DNA from: Chloroflexota bacterium
GTDB taxonomy: Bacteria; Chloroflexota; UBA6077; CF-72
Assembly (NCBI GenBank): GCA_019239775.1
Contig: JAFAZN010000098.1
Location: 19,594-83,593 of the forward strand
Reading direction: 5' to 3'
DNA: 64,000 bases
Shown here: positions 25,575 through 33,762 of the stretch, piece by piece
Position numbering within the stretch: the first letter of the stretch is position 1
Layout: the number at the start of each line of letters is the position of its first letter
Translations under genes and position numbers: made by a program
Notes under the pieces: generated by a model
What the model saw: only the letters and a program-made list of their open reading frames with translations
Database searches by the model: none
What the model was told of the DNA's origin: nothing

Positions 25575-26474
25575 TCATGTTTCGTTCCTCAACAGGCGGA
25601 ACTGGACCACCGTCACCGCCGCGATCACTACGAACATCGTGTACGCGATTGCGCTGGCGTAGCCCAGGTGAAAAAAGTTGAAGCCCTGCTGGTACATGTA
25701 GATCGACACCGAGAGCGTGCGGTTCAGTGGACCACCCTGGGTCATCACGAAGGGCTCCTCGAAGATTTGCAAGTAGCCGATCGTGGTCATCACCGCCGCG
25801 AACAAGGTGGTCGCGTGCAGCAGGGGCCAGGTGATGCTGCGGAACTCACGCCAGCGCCCGGCGCCGTCGATGCTGGCCGCCTCGTACACCTCGTTGGGAA
25901 TGCCCTGCAGACCAGCCAGGAACAACACCATGGCGTTGCCGAGGTTGCGCCAGACGACGATCGCGGTGATCGTCGGTAGGGCAAGGTTCGGGTCGCCAAG
26001 CCAGTTGACTGGCTGTACGCCAATCATGCGCAGCAGATCGTTCAGGAGGCCGTAGTCCGGGTCCAGCAGAAAACGCCAGATCACCGCGATGGCGACGATG
26101 CTCGTCACCACCGGCAGGTAGTAGCCAACGCGGAAAATGGCACGCAGCCGACCGAGAGCGCGGTTAACGCCGATGGCGGCCGCCAGACCAATAGCGAGCG
26201 TGGCAATGACGCCAAAGACCGTGAACAGGACGGTATTGACCGCGGCCTGGCGAAAGGTTTGATCGGCAAAGAGGGCGCCGTAGTTGGCAAGGCCGACGAA
26301 GCTCGCGCCGAGCGGACTGGCCAGGTCGGCCAGCCCAAAGCTCGTGAAGCTCATCACGAAGGACGCCACTATGGGCAGCGCCATGAATAGCGTGAAGATC
26401 ACCAGGAAGGGCGCGGCGAAGACGTAACCCGCGCTCGTGGTCCTGTGCCTCGCGGCAGCTGTGCTCACAGCCAC
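25575..26474 (-). CDS. sugar ABC importer permease (MalF-like, CUT1)
   Basis: 299 residues from GTG 26474. Six membrane segments; YVFAAPFLVIFTLFMALPI at the N terminus, a periplasmic-side loop GLANYGALFADQTFRQAAVNT, and the EAA loop PNEVYEAASIDGAGRWREFRSITWPLL. It forms the channel with the MalG-like permease. No ATPase gene is adjacent, as is common for CUT1 systems that share an MsmK-type ATPase. Between it and the binding-protein gene lies a 418-bp gap filled by an 81-bp tandem repeat. Confidence 0.93.
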   Translation of the reverse strand: MAVSTAAARHRTTSAGYVFAAPFLVIFTLFMALPIVASFVMSFTSFGLADLASPLGASFVGLANYGALFADQTFRQAAVNTVLFTVFGVIATLAIGLAAAIGVNRALGRLRAIFRVGYYLPVVTSIVAIAVIWRFLLDPDYGLLNDLLRMIGVQPVNWLGDPNLALPTITAIVVWRNLGNAMVLFLAGLQGIPNEVYEAASIDGAGRWREFRSITWPLLHATTLFAAVMTTIGYLQIFEEPFVMTQGGPLNRTLSVSIYMYQQGFNFFHLGYASAIAYTMFVVIAAVTVVQFRLLRNET

Positions 26475-26530
26475 GAGCGCACCTGTGCGGAGAGAGGTTC
26501 TCCACTCCGTGAGGGACCACGGTCTGCCGT

Positions 26531-26860
26531 GTGAGTTACGCCAGGTTGTTGCACCACGGAGGTCCAGGAGCCTTCCTGGTTCTCTGTGCAGGGTTTGGGG
26601 CGCTCAACCCGGTGGGTCACGCCAAGACGATCACCCATGAAGGTCCAGGAGCCTTCCTGGTTCTCTGTCCGAGGTCTGGGGCGCTCAAACCGGTGGGTCA
26701 CGCCAAGGCGTTCACCCATGAAGGTCCAGGAGCCTTCCTGGTTCTCTGTGCAGGGTTTGGAGCGCTCAAACCGGTCGGTCACGCCAAGGCGTTCACCCAC
26801 GGAGGTCCAGCAGCCTTCCTGGTTCTCTGTCCGAGGTCTGGAGCGCTCAACACCATTGGG
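26531..26860. repeat. four tandem 81-bp repeats between SBP and permease genes
   Basis: The segment GGTCCAGGAGCCTTCCTGG recurs at 26561, 26642, 26723 and (one change) 26804, an exact 81-bp period over four copies; the left flank from 26531 already matches the unit's end. Each unit contains an inverted repeat CCAGGA-GCCT-TCCTGG able to form a hairpin, and has an internal sub-period of about 16 bases like the other arrays. Because 81 is divisible by three, ORFs stay open on both strands with a 27-residue repeat, but neither looks like a gene. It fills most of the 418-bp gap. Confidence 0.9.
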
Positions 26861-26892
26861 CGCCGGCGCAAACAGGAACAGCATGACCAGAC

Positions 26893-28155
26893 CTACGGCT
26901 TGTAGATGCTGGTGGCGGCCTGCTGCATGCCCTTGGCGGCATCCTGTGGAGACACCTGGCCCAGGCACGCCTTCTGGAGCCAATCGTTCAGCTGATTGGC
27001 GATCTCTTCCCACTGGGGAATCGATGGCGGCGCCTTCGAGCTGTTGAGCTGATCGCCGAAGACCTTCAACGACTGGTCGCTGGAGATGGTCTGGTCATCC
27101 CAGGCCGACTTCACGGCCGGAAGGTCGTTGATGTCCTTGTACCAGGCGACCTGCGTCGCGGGCTGGGTCATGTACTGCACGAACTTCCAGGCCGCGTCGC
27201 GATTCGGCGAGTTCTTGAACACCGCGAACTCGGCGCCACCGACGAACGAGGTCGAGCTCTGGTCCTTGGGAACCATGGCGGTAGCCCATTTGCCCTCGAG
27301 GTTCGGTGCCGCCTTCTGAATCAGGCTGCGATGCCAGGGTCCCGAGAAGAACATGGGCGTATCGCCAGACACAAAGGTCTGCGTCACGTCGAAACCTTGC
27401 GGCTCGGTCTGCGGCGTCAAGTTCTGCTGGAAGAAGGTGACGTATTCGGTGAGCGCCTTGACGGCCGCGTCACTGTCCAGGGTGAACTGACCGTTCTGCA
27501 TGATGTCGCCGCCGGCTGAGTACAGGAACGGCACGTACTCCTCCCAGTTGTTGCTGGAAAGAGCGATGCCGTACTTGGCACCGGCGCCGTGATATGCCTG
27601 CGCGAGTTTGTTCAGGTCGTCCCAGGTCTGCGGCGACCCGGCTATACCAGCCTGCTGGGCGAGATCGGTGCGGTAGTACAGGACGCGGGTATCGACGTAC
27701 CACGGCACGCCCACGAGCTTGCCGTTGTACGAGCCAGCATCGATGGCGGCTTTGTAGAAGTCGTTCTGGTTGATCGCGCCGGGCACGTCGTCCATGGCGT
27801 TGAGCTTCGAGAACTCGCCGGCCCAGGTCGTGCCGAGCTGCGTGACGTCTGGCGTCTGTTTGCCCGCGACGGCGGTGATCAGCTTGTCATGCGCGACGTT
27901 CCACGGGATCGCGGTCACGTTGACCTTGATGTTCGGATTGGCCTGCTGGAACTGTTGAATGACGTCGCTGTTGCCGAGCTTGTCACCCTCGTCGCCCATG
28001 GCCCACACGGACAACGTCACATTGCCGGTCGTCGCGTTCGAGCCAGACGAAGATGACGACGTCGTACCGCTCGATGCGCCGTTGGAAGAACACGCCACGG
28101 AGAAGACGAGCGCGGCCGCGGCTGCCAACCGCGCAAGATCCGAGATGCGCTGCAT
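26893..28155 (-). CDS. sugar ABC importer substrate-binding lipoprotein (family 1)
   Basis: 420 residues from ATG 28155, preceded by a good AGAGGTGA ribosome binding site. The signal peptide ends in a lipobox (FSVACSSNG), followed by a Ser/Gly/Thr linker and the SBP family 1 fold: VTLSVWAMGDEGDK, IQQFQQANPNIKVNVTAIPW, PDVTQLGTTWAGEF, LVGVPWYVDTRVLYYRTDL and the aromatic-rich C-terminal lobe. It captures a sugar or oligosaccharide outside the membrane. It heads the SBP-MalF-MalG operon and is divergent from the GH3 beta-glucosidase, suggesting a beta-linked glucoside as substrate. Confidence 0.93.
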   Translation of the reverse strand: MQRISDLARLAAAAALVFSVACSSNGASSGTTSSSSSGSNATTGNVTLSVWAMGDEGDKLGNSDVIQQFQQANPNIKVNVTAIPWNVAHDKLITAVAGKQTPDVTQLGTTWAGEFSKLNAMDDVPGAINQNDFYKAAIDAGSYNGKLVGVPWYVDTRVLYYRTDLAQQAGIAGSPQTWDDLNKLAQAYHGAGAKYGIALSSNNWEEYVPFLYSAGGDIMQNGQFTLDSDAAVKALTEYVTFFQQNLTPQTEPQGFDVTQTFVSGDTPMFFSGPWHRSLIQKAAPNLEGKWATAMVPKDQSSTSFVGGAEFAVFKNSPNRDAAWKFVQYMTQPATQVAWYKDINDLPAVKSAWDDQTISSDQSLKVFGDQLNSSKAPPSIPQWEEIANQLNDWLQKACLGQVSPQDAAKGMQQAATSIYKP

Positions 28156-28275
28156 TCACATCACCTCTTGGTCGGACCGGTACGTCCGTGGTCCACCCCC
28201 GCGGCGGCTCCCGTCCGAGATGTCGTGATACGGGCGGCAGCAGAATGCGTGCCCGCGCGAGCCTGTCGGCCGAAC

Positions 28276-28545
28276 CTAGGCGTTGCAGGCGGCGAGCACG
28301 GCCGCCACGGCGCGATCGTACGCATCGCGCTGCTCAGCGCTCGCCGTTGCTGCGCTGCCGTCACCCGCCGACACGAGATTTCGCGTCGCGCGCGTGCAGG
28401 TGGCGGAGCCGAGTTGGCCCAAAGGCAGCATCGCGTATTCGGAGCGCTGGAAGGCATCCGACGCGACCAGTGAATTGGTGCCGATGTAGCTGGCGAAGGT
28501 GAGGGAAACGATCAGCGCCAACCAGCAAACGGTCCAGCGAGCCAC
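28276..28545 (-). CDS. small secreted or membrane-anchored protein, unknown
   Basis: 89 residues from GTG 28545. A hydrophobic N terminus (MARWTVCWLALIVSLTFASYIG) looks like a signal peptide or anchor; the remainder contains SATCTRATRNLV and ends RAVAAVLAACNA, so a disulphide between its two late cysteines is possible. No family recognised. It lies between the SBP gene and the GH3 gene and is divergent from the latter (48 bp between starts). It could be a chance ORF. Confidence 0.4.
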   Translation of the reverse strand: MARWTVCWLALIVSLTFASYIGTNSLVASDAFQRSEYAMLPLGQLGSATCTRATRNLVSAGDGSAATASAEQRDAYDRAVAAVLAACNA

Positions 28546-28593
28546 GGCGCGCGGACTCTAACCACGCCAGCGGCAAAACTCTATGGTTTGTGC

Positions 28594-30681
28594 GTGACGG
28601 GAACGTCTCAGTCGACCATTGCGCGCCTGGAAGACCTGGTTGGCCGCATGACACTGGCGGAAAAGGTTGGTCAGTTGAATCTGCTCCAACCGCATCGGTT
28701 CACGGATCTAGAAGAGAAAATCCGCAACGGGCAGGTGGGCGGCGTCTTCGGCGTGCTCAATCCGGCTGACATCGAGCGCTATCAGCGGGTGGCCCGCCAT
28801 GAGAGCCGCTTGGGCATCCCATTACTGGTCGGCAACGACGTCATCCATGGGTACCGCACGGTGTTTCCGATTCCTCTCGCCGAAGCCTGCACCTGGGATC
28901 CGGGGCTGCTCGAGCAAGCAGCGCAGGTTGCGGCGCGCGAAGCCGCGGCCAACGGCACCGATTGGATCTTTGCGCCGATGGTCGATATCTGTCGCGAGCC
29001 ACGCTGGGGGCGCGTCGCGGAAGGCGCGGGCGAGGATCCCTATCTTGGCAGCGTCATTGCCGCTGCGCGCGTGCGCGGGTTTCAGTCGATTGAGGGCATT
29101 GCGGCGTGCCCCAAGCATTACGTCGCGTACGGCGCCGTGGAGGCAGGCCGCGACTACAACAGCGTGGACGTCTCCGAACGCGCGCTCCGCGATGTCTACC
29201 TGCCGCCGTTCAAAGCCGCGTTCGATGCGGGCGCCGAGACCGTAATGAGCTCGTTCAACGACATCGCCGGCGTAGCCGCGACGATCAATCACTTCACCTT
29301 GCGCACCATCCTGCGCGAAGAGTGGGGCTGGCCCGGCGTGGTGGTAAGCGACTACACCGCCATCGCGGAGCTGATCGAGCACGGCGTCGCGGCCGACCTC
29401 AGGGACGCCGCGCGGCTCAGTTTGCTGGCCGGGGTCGACATGGACATGCAGAGCGAGGCTTATGACCGGCACCTGGTCGCGCTGGTTTCCGAAGGGGCGG
29501 TGCCTCTTGACCTGGTTGACGAGGCCGTCCGACGCGTTCTGCGGCTGAAGTTCCAACTGGGCTTGTTCGAGCGCGAGCGCCTGGACCAGGGTCGTGCCGA
29601 GTCGGCGCTTCTGACGGAGGAAGCTCGAGAGGTTGCGCTGCGTGTGGCGCATGAATCGCTGGTGCTGCTCAAAAACGACGGAGATGCGCTGCCGCTTACG
29701 CCGAATGCGCGGGTGGCTTTGGTGGGCGAGCTTGCCGATTCGCGCAAGGACATGCTGGGCTGCTGGTCGCATACCGGTCGCGCCGAAGACGCCGAAACCA
29801 TCCTGGACGGGCTATCGGCGCGCCTTGGCTCGCGACTGGAGTACGTGGCCTCGGAGGTGACGGCGGCCGTCGCGGCTGCACGTACCGCGGATGCCGTAGT
29901 TAGTGTTGTCGGCGAGACCGCGGACCTGAGCGGCGAAGCACATTGTCGGGCGCACCTCGGTCTGCCAGGTCAGCAGGCGGCGCTGCTGGAGGCGCTCGCC
30001 GAGACTGGCAAGCCGCTCGTAGTCGTGCTTGCAACAGGTCGACCCCTGGCTATTCCGCGAGTGGTGGAGCAAGCCACCGCGCTGGTGCTCGCCTGGCATC
30101 CAGGCATTCGGGCTGGCCGCGCCGTGGCCGACGTGCTGTTCGGCGACGTCAACCCTTCTGGCCGGCTGGCGATCACCTTCCCGCGCACCGAGGGACAGAT
30201 CCCGATCTATTACGCGCACAAAAGCACCGGCCGCCCAGCCGAAGGGCAGGGCACGTTGCAGTTCGACGTGCCGTTCCGTTCGACATACCTCGATGAGCCC
30301 AACGCGCCGCTGTTCCCGTTCGGGTTCGGCTTGAGTTACACGCGTTTTGCGTACAGCGATCTCGAGATCGAAAGCCCCATCACCGACAGGGTGGTTGCCT
30401 GCGCCAACGTGCGGAATGTCGGCGGGCGGGCTGCAACGGAGGTGGCGCAGCTGTACGTGCGCGACCTGGTCGCCAGCATTACCCGCCCGGTCCGCGAGCT
30501 GAAAGCCTTCGAGCGGATCACGCTGCAGCCGGGCGAGTCGCGCCAGGTGCGCTTCGACGTGCCCGTTGCGAGCCTGGGCTTCACGGGACTCGACATGCGC
30601 TATCAGGTTGAGCCTGGCGAGTTCCGTCTATGGATCGGCTCCGACTCGGCCAGCGGCCTGGAGGGCAGCTTCCGCATCTAA
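28594..30681 (+). CDS. GH3-family beta-glucosidase
   Basis: About 695 residues from GTG 28594 (the track's TTG is two codons earlier). GH3 enzymes release terminal beta-linked glucose or xylose with retention. The TIM-barrel part shows MTLAEKVGQLN, PLLVGNDVIHGY, GRVAEGAGEDPYLGS, CPKHYVAYGAVEAGRDYN and the nucleophile Asp of WPGVVVSDYTAI. Then come the alpha/beta sandwich (LLKNDGDALPL; VVVLATGRPLAIP) and a C-terminal fibronectin-III-like domain (VRNVGGRAATEVAQLYVRDLVAS). There is no signal peptide, so it should act in the cytoplasm on sugar brought in by the divergent importer. Confidence 0.93.
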   Translation: MTGTSQSTIARLEDLVGRMTLAEKVGQLNLLQPHRFTDLEEKIRNGQVGGVFGVLNPADIERYQRVARHESRLGIPLLVGNDVIHGYRTVFPIPLAEACTWDPGLLEQAAQVAAREAAANGTDWIFAPMVDICREPRWGRVAEGAGEDPYLGSVIAAARVRGFQSIEGIAACPKHYVAYGAVEAGRDYNSVDVSERALRDVYLPPFKAAFDAGAETVMSSFNDIAGVAATINHFTLRTILREEWGWPGVVVSDYTAIAELIEHGVAADLRDAARLSLLAGVDMDMQSEAYDRHLVALVSEGAVPLDLVDEAVRRVLRLKFQLGLFERERLDQGRAESALLTEEAREVALRVAHESLVLLKNDGDALPLTPNARVALVGELADSRKDMLGCWSHTGRAEDAETILDGLSARLGSRLEYVASEVTAAVAAARTADAVVSVVGETADLSGEAHCRAHLGLPGQQAALLEALAETGKPLVVVLATGRPLAIPRVVEQATALVLAWHPGIRAGRAVADVLFGDVNPSGRLAITFPRTEGQIPIYYAHKSTGRPAEGQGTLQFDVPFRSTYLDEPNAPLFPFGFGLSYTRFAYSDLEIESPITDRVVACANVRNVGGRAATEVAQLYVRDLVASITRPVRELKAFERITLQPGESRQVRFDVPVASLGFTGLDMRYQVEPGEFRLWIGSDSASGLEGSFRI

Positions 30682-30765
30682 AAGTTCGGCCGCACTCTCA
30701 GGCGCTGACAGCATTTGGCAGTTTTTCGCGCCGCGGTGGCAGTTCGGCGGCGCGACGCTCAGGTC

Positions 30766-31392
30766 ATGAGCGTTCTCCCTCTCCACGCCACACGGTCGGG
30801 CTTGTACACGGTCAAGCCCCGTTTTCAAGCGCTGCTGGCGCCCCTCGCGCAGGGCATGGCCAACCAGCGTGTGAATCCGGATGTGTTGACGGTCGCCGCC
30901 GTGGGCTGCGGCCTTCTGGGCGGCGCCGCATTGGGGTTGAGCCCACAACAGCCTCTGCTGCTCTGGACCATCCCGCCACTGGTGGCCTTGCGCCTCGGTC
31001 TCAACGCGCTCGACGGCATGGTTGCCACGCGCCGCGGAGTCGCCCGCCCCTGGGGCAAAGTCCTCAACGAGCTGTGCGACCGACTGGCTGACCTGGCGTT
31101 CTTCTGGCCGCTGCTCATCCTGCCAGCTGTAAGCCCGGTTTGGGCTGTCGCGAGTATGGGGGCGATGCTGCTGGTGGCGTTCATCGGCGTGCTCAGCGAG
31201 ACGGTGACTGGCGTGCGCCAGTACGGCGGACCCATGGGCAAGGCGGACCGGATGGCCTGCCTCGGTCTCGCCGCCGCGGCCACTGCGCTACTCGGTACGT
31301 GGGCGACGATGCAGATCCTCGCCATTGTCATCGTCGGCGGCGGCCTCCTCACGGCCTACCAGCGACTGGAGCGCACCCATGCTGCTCTCTAA
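30766..31392 (+). CDS. CDP-alcohol phosphatidyltransferase, YnbA-like
   Basis: 208 residues from ATG 30766. An integral membrane enzyme that joins a CDP-linked lipid to an alcohol. The family motif is visible as LNALDGMVATRRGVARPWGKVLNELCDRLAD; compared with the standard DxxDGxxAR...GxxxDxxxD, the first and third aspartates are Asn, a form I recall from the E. coli YnbA subgroup. Several membrane segments follow. First of four genes with 14-, 4- and 4-base overlaps; the next is a CdsA-like enzyme, the same order as ynbA-ynbB. Confidence 0.82.
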   Translation: MSVLPLHATRSGLYTVKPRFQALLAPLAQGMANQRVNPDVLTVAAVGCGLLGGAALGLSPQQPLLLWTIPPLVALRLGLNALDGMVATRRGVARPWGKVLNELCDRLADLAFFWPLLILPAVSPVWAVASMGAMLLVAFIGVLSETVTGVRQYGGPMGKADRMACLGLAAAATALLGTWATMQILAIVIVGGGLLTAYQRLERTHAAL

Positions 31393-32278
31393 TCCGATCG
31401 CCTCACCGATGTGGCCGACGCTGGCCTGGACGTTCGGGGGCCTTTTCGGCGGATCACTGGTGGCGCTGCTGATCACTGCGCATGGGCGTTGGCAAGAGCT
31501 GTCGGGCTCGGTGCTGTTTCGGCGCTGGCGCACCTGGATCGCCATCGCCGCGGTCTTCAGCGTTGCGACCCTCAGCGGCCCGATCGCTCTTGCGCTTTTC
31601 GTTGGCGCGGTCGCCGTGGTCGCCAGCCACGAGTACGCCCGCCTGTTCAAGCTACCTGCACCGGACGCGTGGGTTCTCCGGTGCGCGGCGGTGGCCGTGC
31701 CATTGGCGGCACTCGTCGTGGCGCCCATTTCGCTGACGCCGCTATTTCCTCTGGTCGCCGCTCTCCCGGCACTGTGTGCTCAGGACGTCAAACATGGGGC
31801 CAACCGTTTAGGGCGGCTGGCGTTTGGCCTCTGGTACGTGCCGCTCACACTTGCCATGCTCGTGTCGCTCGAAGGCGACCCGCGCGGCGGCCCGGGCCTG
31901 GTCCTCGCCCTCGCGCTGGCCACGGCGCTCTCGGACGTTGGCGCGTTCACGTTCGGAAAACTCTTCGGCCGCTACACAGCCCCGCTGGCGGCGCGGCTCA
32001 GTCCGTCGAAGACTGTGGCCGGTCTGGGCGGCAACCTCGCGGGCGCGGCCCTTGGCGTACTGCTCCTCCGACCAGCAGCGCCGGCCATGTGGCTGCTCAT
32101 TATGGTTGTGGCCGTCGGTAGCGTCTGGGGCGATCTGCTCGAGTCACTGCTGAAGCGAGCCGCCGGCGCCAAAGACGCGGGCACGTGGCTGCCCGGGTTC
32201 GGTGGAGTCCTCGACCGAGTCGATTCGCTGCTCATCGTGCTGCCGCTGGCAACCGCGGCCCTGGCGCTGTCGGCATGA
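31379..32278 (+). CDS. CdsA-like phosphatidate cytidylyltransferase, YnbB-like
   Basis: 299 residues from ATG 31379, overlapping the previous gene by 14 bases. About eight membrane segments and the C-terminal CdsA signature: ESLLKRAAGAKDAGTWLPGFGGVLDRVDSLL, with Phe where most CdsA proteins have His (LPGHGG). It would make CDP-diacylglycerol or a related CDP-lipid for the partner transferase. The organisation suggests a dedicated CDP-lipid pathway separate from the housekeeping one, as with ynbB in E. coli. Confidence 0.85.
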   Translation: MLLSNPIASPMWPTLAWTFGGLFGGSLVALLITAHGRWQELSGSVLFRRWRTWIAIAAVFSVATLSGPIALALFVGAVAVVASHEYARLFKLPAPDAWVLRCAAVAVPLAALVVAPISLTPLFPLVAALPALCAQDVKHGANRLGRLAFGLWYVPLTLAMLVSLEGDPRGGPGLVLALALATALSDVGAFTFGKLFGRYTAPLAARLSPSKTVAGLGGNLAGAALGVLLLRPAAPAMWLLIMVVAVGSVWGDLLESLLKRAAGAKDAGTWLPGFGGVLDRVDSLLIVLPLATAALALSA

Positions 32279-32910
32279 CCGGCTGCGACTGGAGTAGATC
32301 GCGCCCCGCGTCCCTCGTGCGGTGCGCGTTTCAGGATGGCGTGCTCGTGCCGGTGGTGCGCGCGTGTTTCGGCGTCCGGACGGCCGGCGGAGAGTCGAAC
32401 CTCGAAGGGGCGCTGCTGATTGTTGCCAACCATGCGAGCCACCTGGATACGCCAGCGATTCTCGCAGCGCTGCCGCCGCACATCCGCCATCGCACAGCGG
32501 TTGCCGCGGCCGCCGACTACTTCTACCGCTCGCGTCTGGTAGGCAGCGCGGCCAGCCTCGGTATCGGCACCTTCGCCTTTGCGCGGCATGGGCGCGACGG
32601 TACGACGTGCGCCACGCGGTTGCTGGCCGACGGCTGGAACGTCCTGCTGTTTCCGCAAGGTAGCCGCGGCAGCGACCCCACCTGGCAAGCCTTCCGCGCT
32701 GGGGTTGGCCATCTCGTCGCGGATACGGGGGTAGGCGTGTTGCCGCTGGCCGTGTCCGGGACTCGGACGTTGTGGCCGCGCGGCCAGCGGTTTCCACGCC
32801 TTGGACCAATCGACATCCGTTTCGGGCAGGTGTGGCGTCCGGCTCCAGACCTTTCCCCCTGCGACATCGTCAGCCAGCTCGAAGCACAAGTGAAGGAGCT
32901 CCTCAAATGA
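32275..32910 (+). CDS. PlsC-type 1-acyl-glycerol-3-phosphate acyltransferase-like protein
   Basis: 211 residues from ATG 32275 (4-base overlap). The acyltransferase HxxxxD motif is NHASHLDTP and the second block is FPQGSRGSDPTWQAF (the usual FPEGTRS with Gln for Glu), followed by VLPLAVSGTRTLWPRG. It would acylate a glycerophosphate or another lipid head in the same pathway as the two preceding membrane enzymes. Confidence 0.85.
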   Translation: MTGCDWSRSRPASLVRCAFQDGVLVPVVRACFGVRTAGGESNLEGALLIVANHASHLDTPAILAALPPHIRHRTAVAAAADYFYRSRLVGSAASLGIGTFAFARHGRDGTTCATRLLADGWNVLLFPQGSRGSDPTWQAFRAGVGHLVADTGVGVLPLAVSGTRTLWPRGQRFPRLGPIDIRFGQVWRPAPDLSPCDIVSQLEAQVKELLK

Positions 32911-33701
32911 TCTGGACCATTGCTCGCAATACATTTCGCTCGCTCGGCGCCGTCTCGGACGGTGTCCGCACGGGCGTGGAATTCGGTTTCAGCTCGGGCG
33001 AAATGCTCGATTACGTGTATGACAACCGGGCGCGCGGCCGCGGGTCGGTTGGCCGCCTGATCGACCGCATGTATCTGAATTCCACGGGGTGGTGCGGCAT
33101 CCGGGAACGTCGAAGCAACCTCGTCCGCACGCTGACCGCATTGGTACTCGCGCGCCGGGCGAACGGTCTCCACACGCGCATCCTGGACATCGCCGCGGGA
33201 CCTGGCCGCTACTTGCTGGACGTGGCTGCCGACCTCGGCGGTGATGACCTGTGCATCGAGTGCCGCGACGCGGATGCTGACGCGGTGACGTTGGGACGTC
33301 AACAGGCTGCGGAACGTGGACTGCACAACGTGATCTATGCGCGGCACGACGCGCTCGACGCGGAGGCGCCGGCGTCCATTCGGCCAAAACCCGACATCGT
33401 CGTCGCCTCGGGCCTGTACGAAATCCTGACCGACGAAGCCGCCATCCGGCGTTCGCTGCGCGGGCTCGCGCAACTCCTTGGGCCGGATGGCGTCCTGGTG
33501 CTGACCGGCCAGCCGCAGCACCCCCAGCTCGAGCTCATCGCGCGTTTGCTGACGCACCGCGATGGCTCCCCCTGGCGCATGCACCTGCGGTCCACCGAAA
33601 CTCTGGAGACGTGGTGCCGCGAGGCGGGCTTCGCAGACATCCACACGCTCGGCGACACTCGCGGCATCTTCACGATCTCGCTGATGCGAACTGCTGCCTA
33701 G
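32907..33701 (+). CDS. SAM-dependent methyltransferase, similar to YnbC C-terminal domain
   Basis: 264 residues from ATG 32907, 4-base overlap with the acyltransferase. A class I methyltransferase: motif I TRILDIAAGPGRYLLDVA, motif II/acidic loop DDLCIECRDADADAV, and PDIVVASGLYEILTD. The N-terminal stretch GFSSGEMLDYVYDNRARG and LIDRMYLNSTGWCGIRERR closely recall the methyltransferase half of E. coli YnbC. Probably modifies the lipid made by the operon; the product is unknown. Confidence 0.82.
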   Translation: MIWTIARNTFRSLGAVSDGVRTGVEFGFSSGEMLDYVYDNRARGRGSVGRLIDRMYLNSTGWCGIRERRSNLVRTLTALVLARRANGLHTRILDIAAGPGRYLLDVAADLGGDDLCIECRDADADAVTLGRQQAAERGLHNVIYARHDALDAEAPASIRPKPDIVVASGLYEILTDEAAIRRSLRGLAQLLGPDGVLVLTGQPQHPQLELIARLLTHRDGSPWRMHLRSTETLETWCREAGFADIHTLGDTRGIFTISLMRTAA

Positions 33702-33762
33702 GAATGCGGCCGAAAACCCTGTTGCAGACCCTGGAAGCGCTTGCCGCGTTCCTAGGCCAATC

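Noticed and set aside
26465-27013. ORFs with 27-residue repeats on both strands (26465-27013 minus and 26531-26905 plus)
   Set aside because: They stay open only because the 81-bp period is divisible by three. No start signal, composition unlike neighbours, and both strands equally open, so I treat the region as non-coding repeat.
28156-28200. 16-bp repeat units in the SBP leader supplying its ribosome binding site
   Set aside because: CCACGGACGT and AGAGGTGAT look alike to the repeat cores but the spacing is 19, not 16, and only two units are present; too weak to claim.
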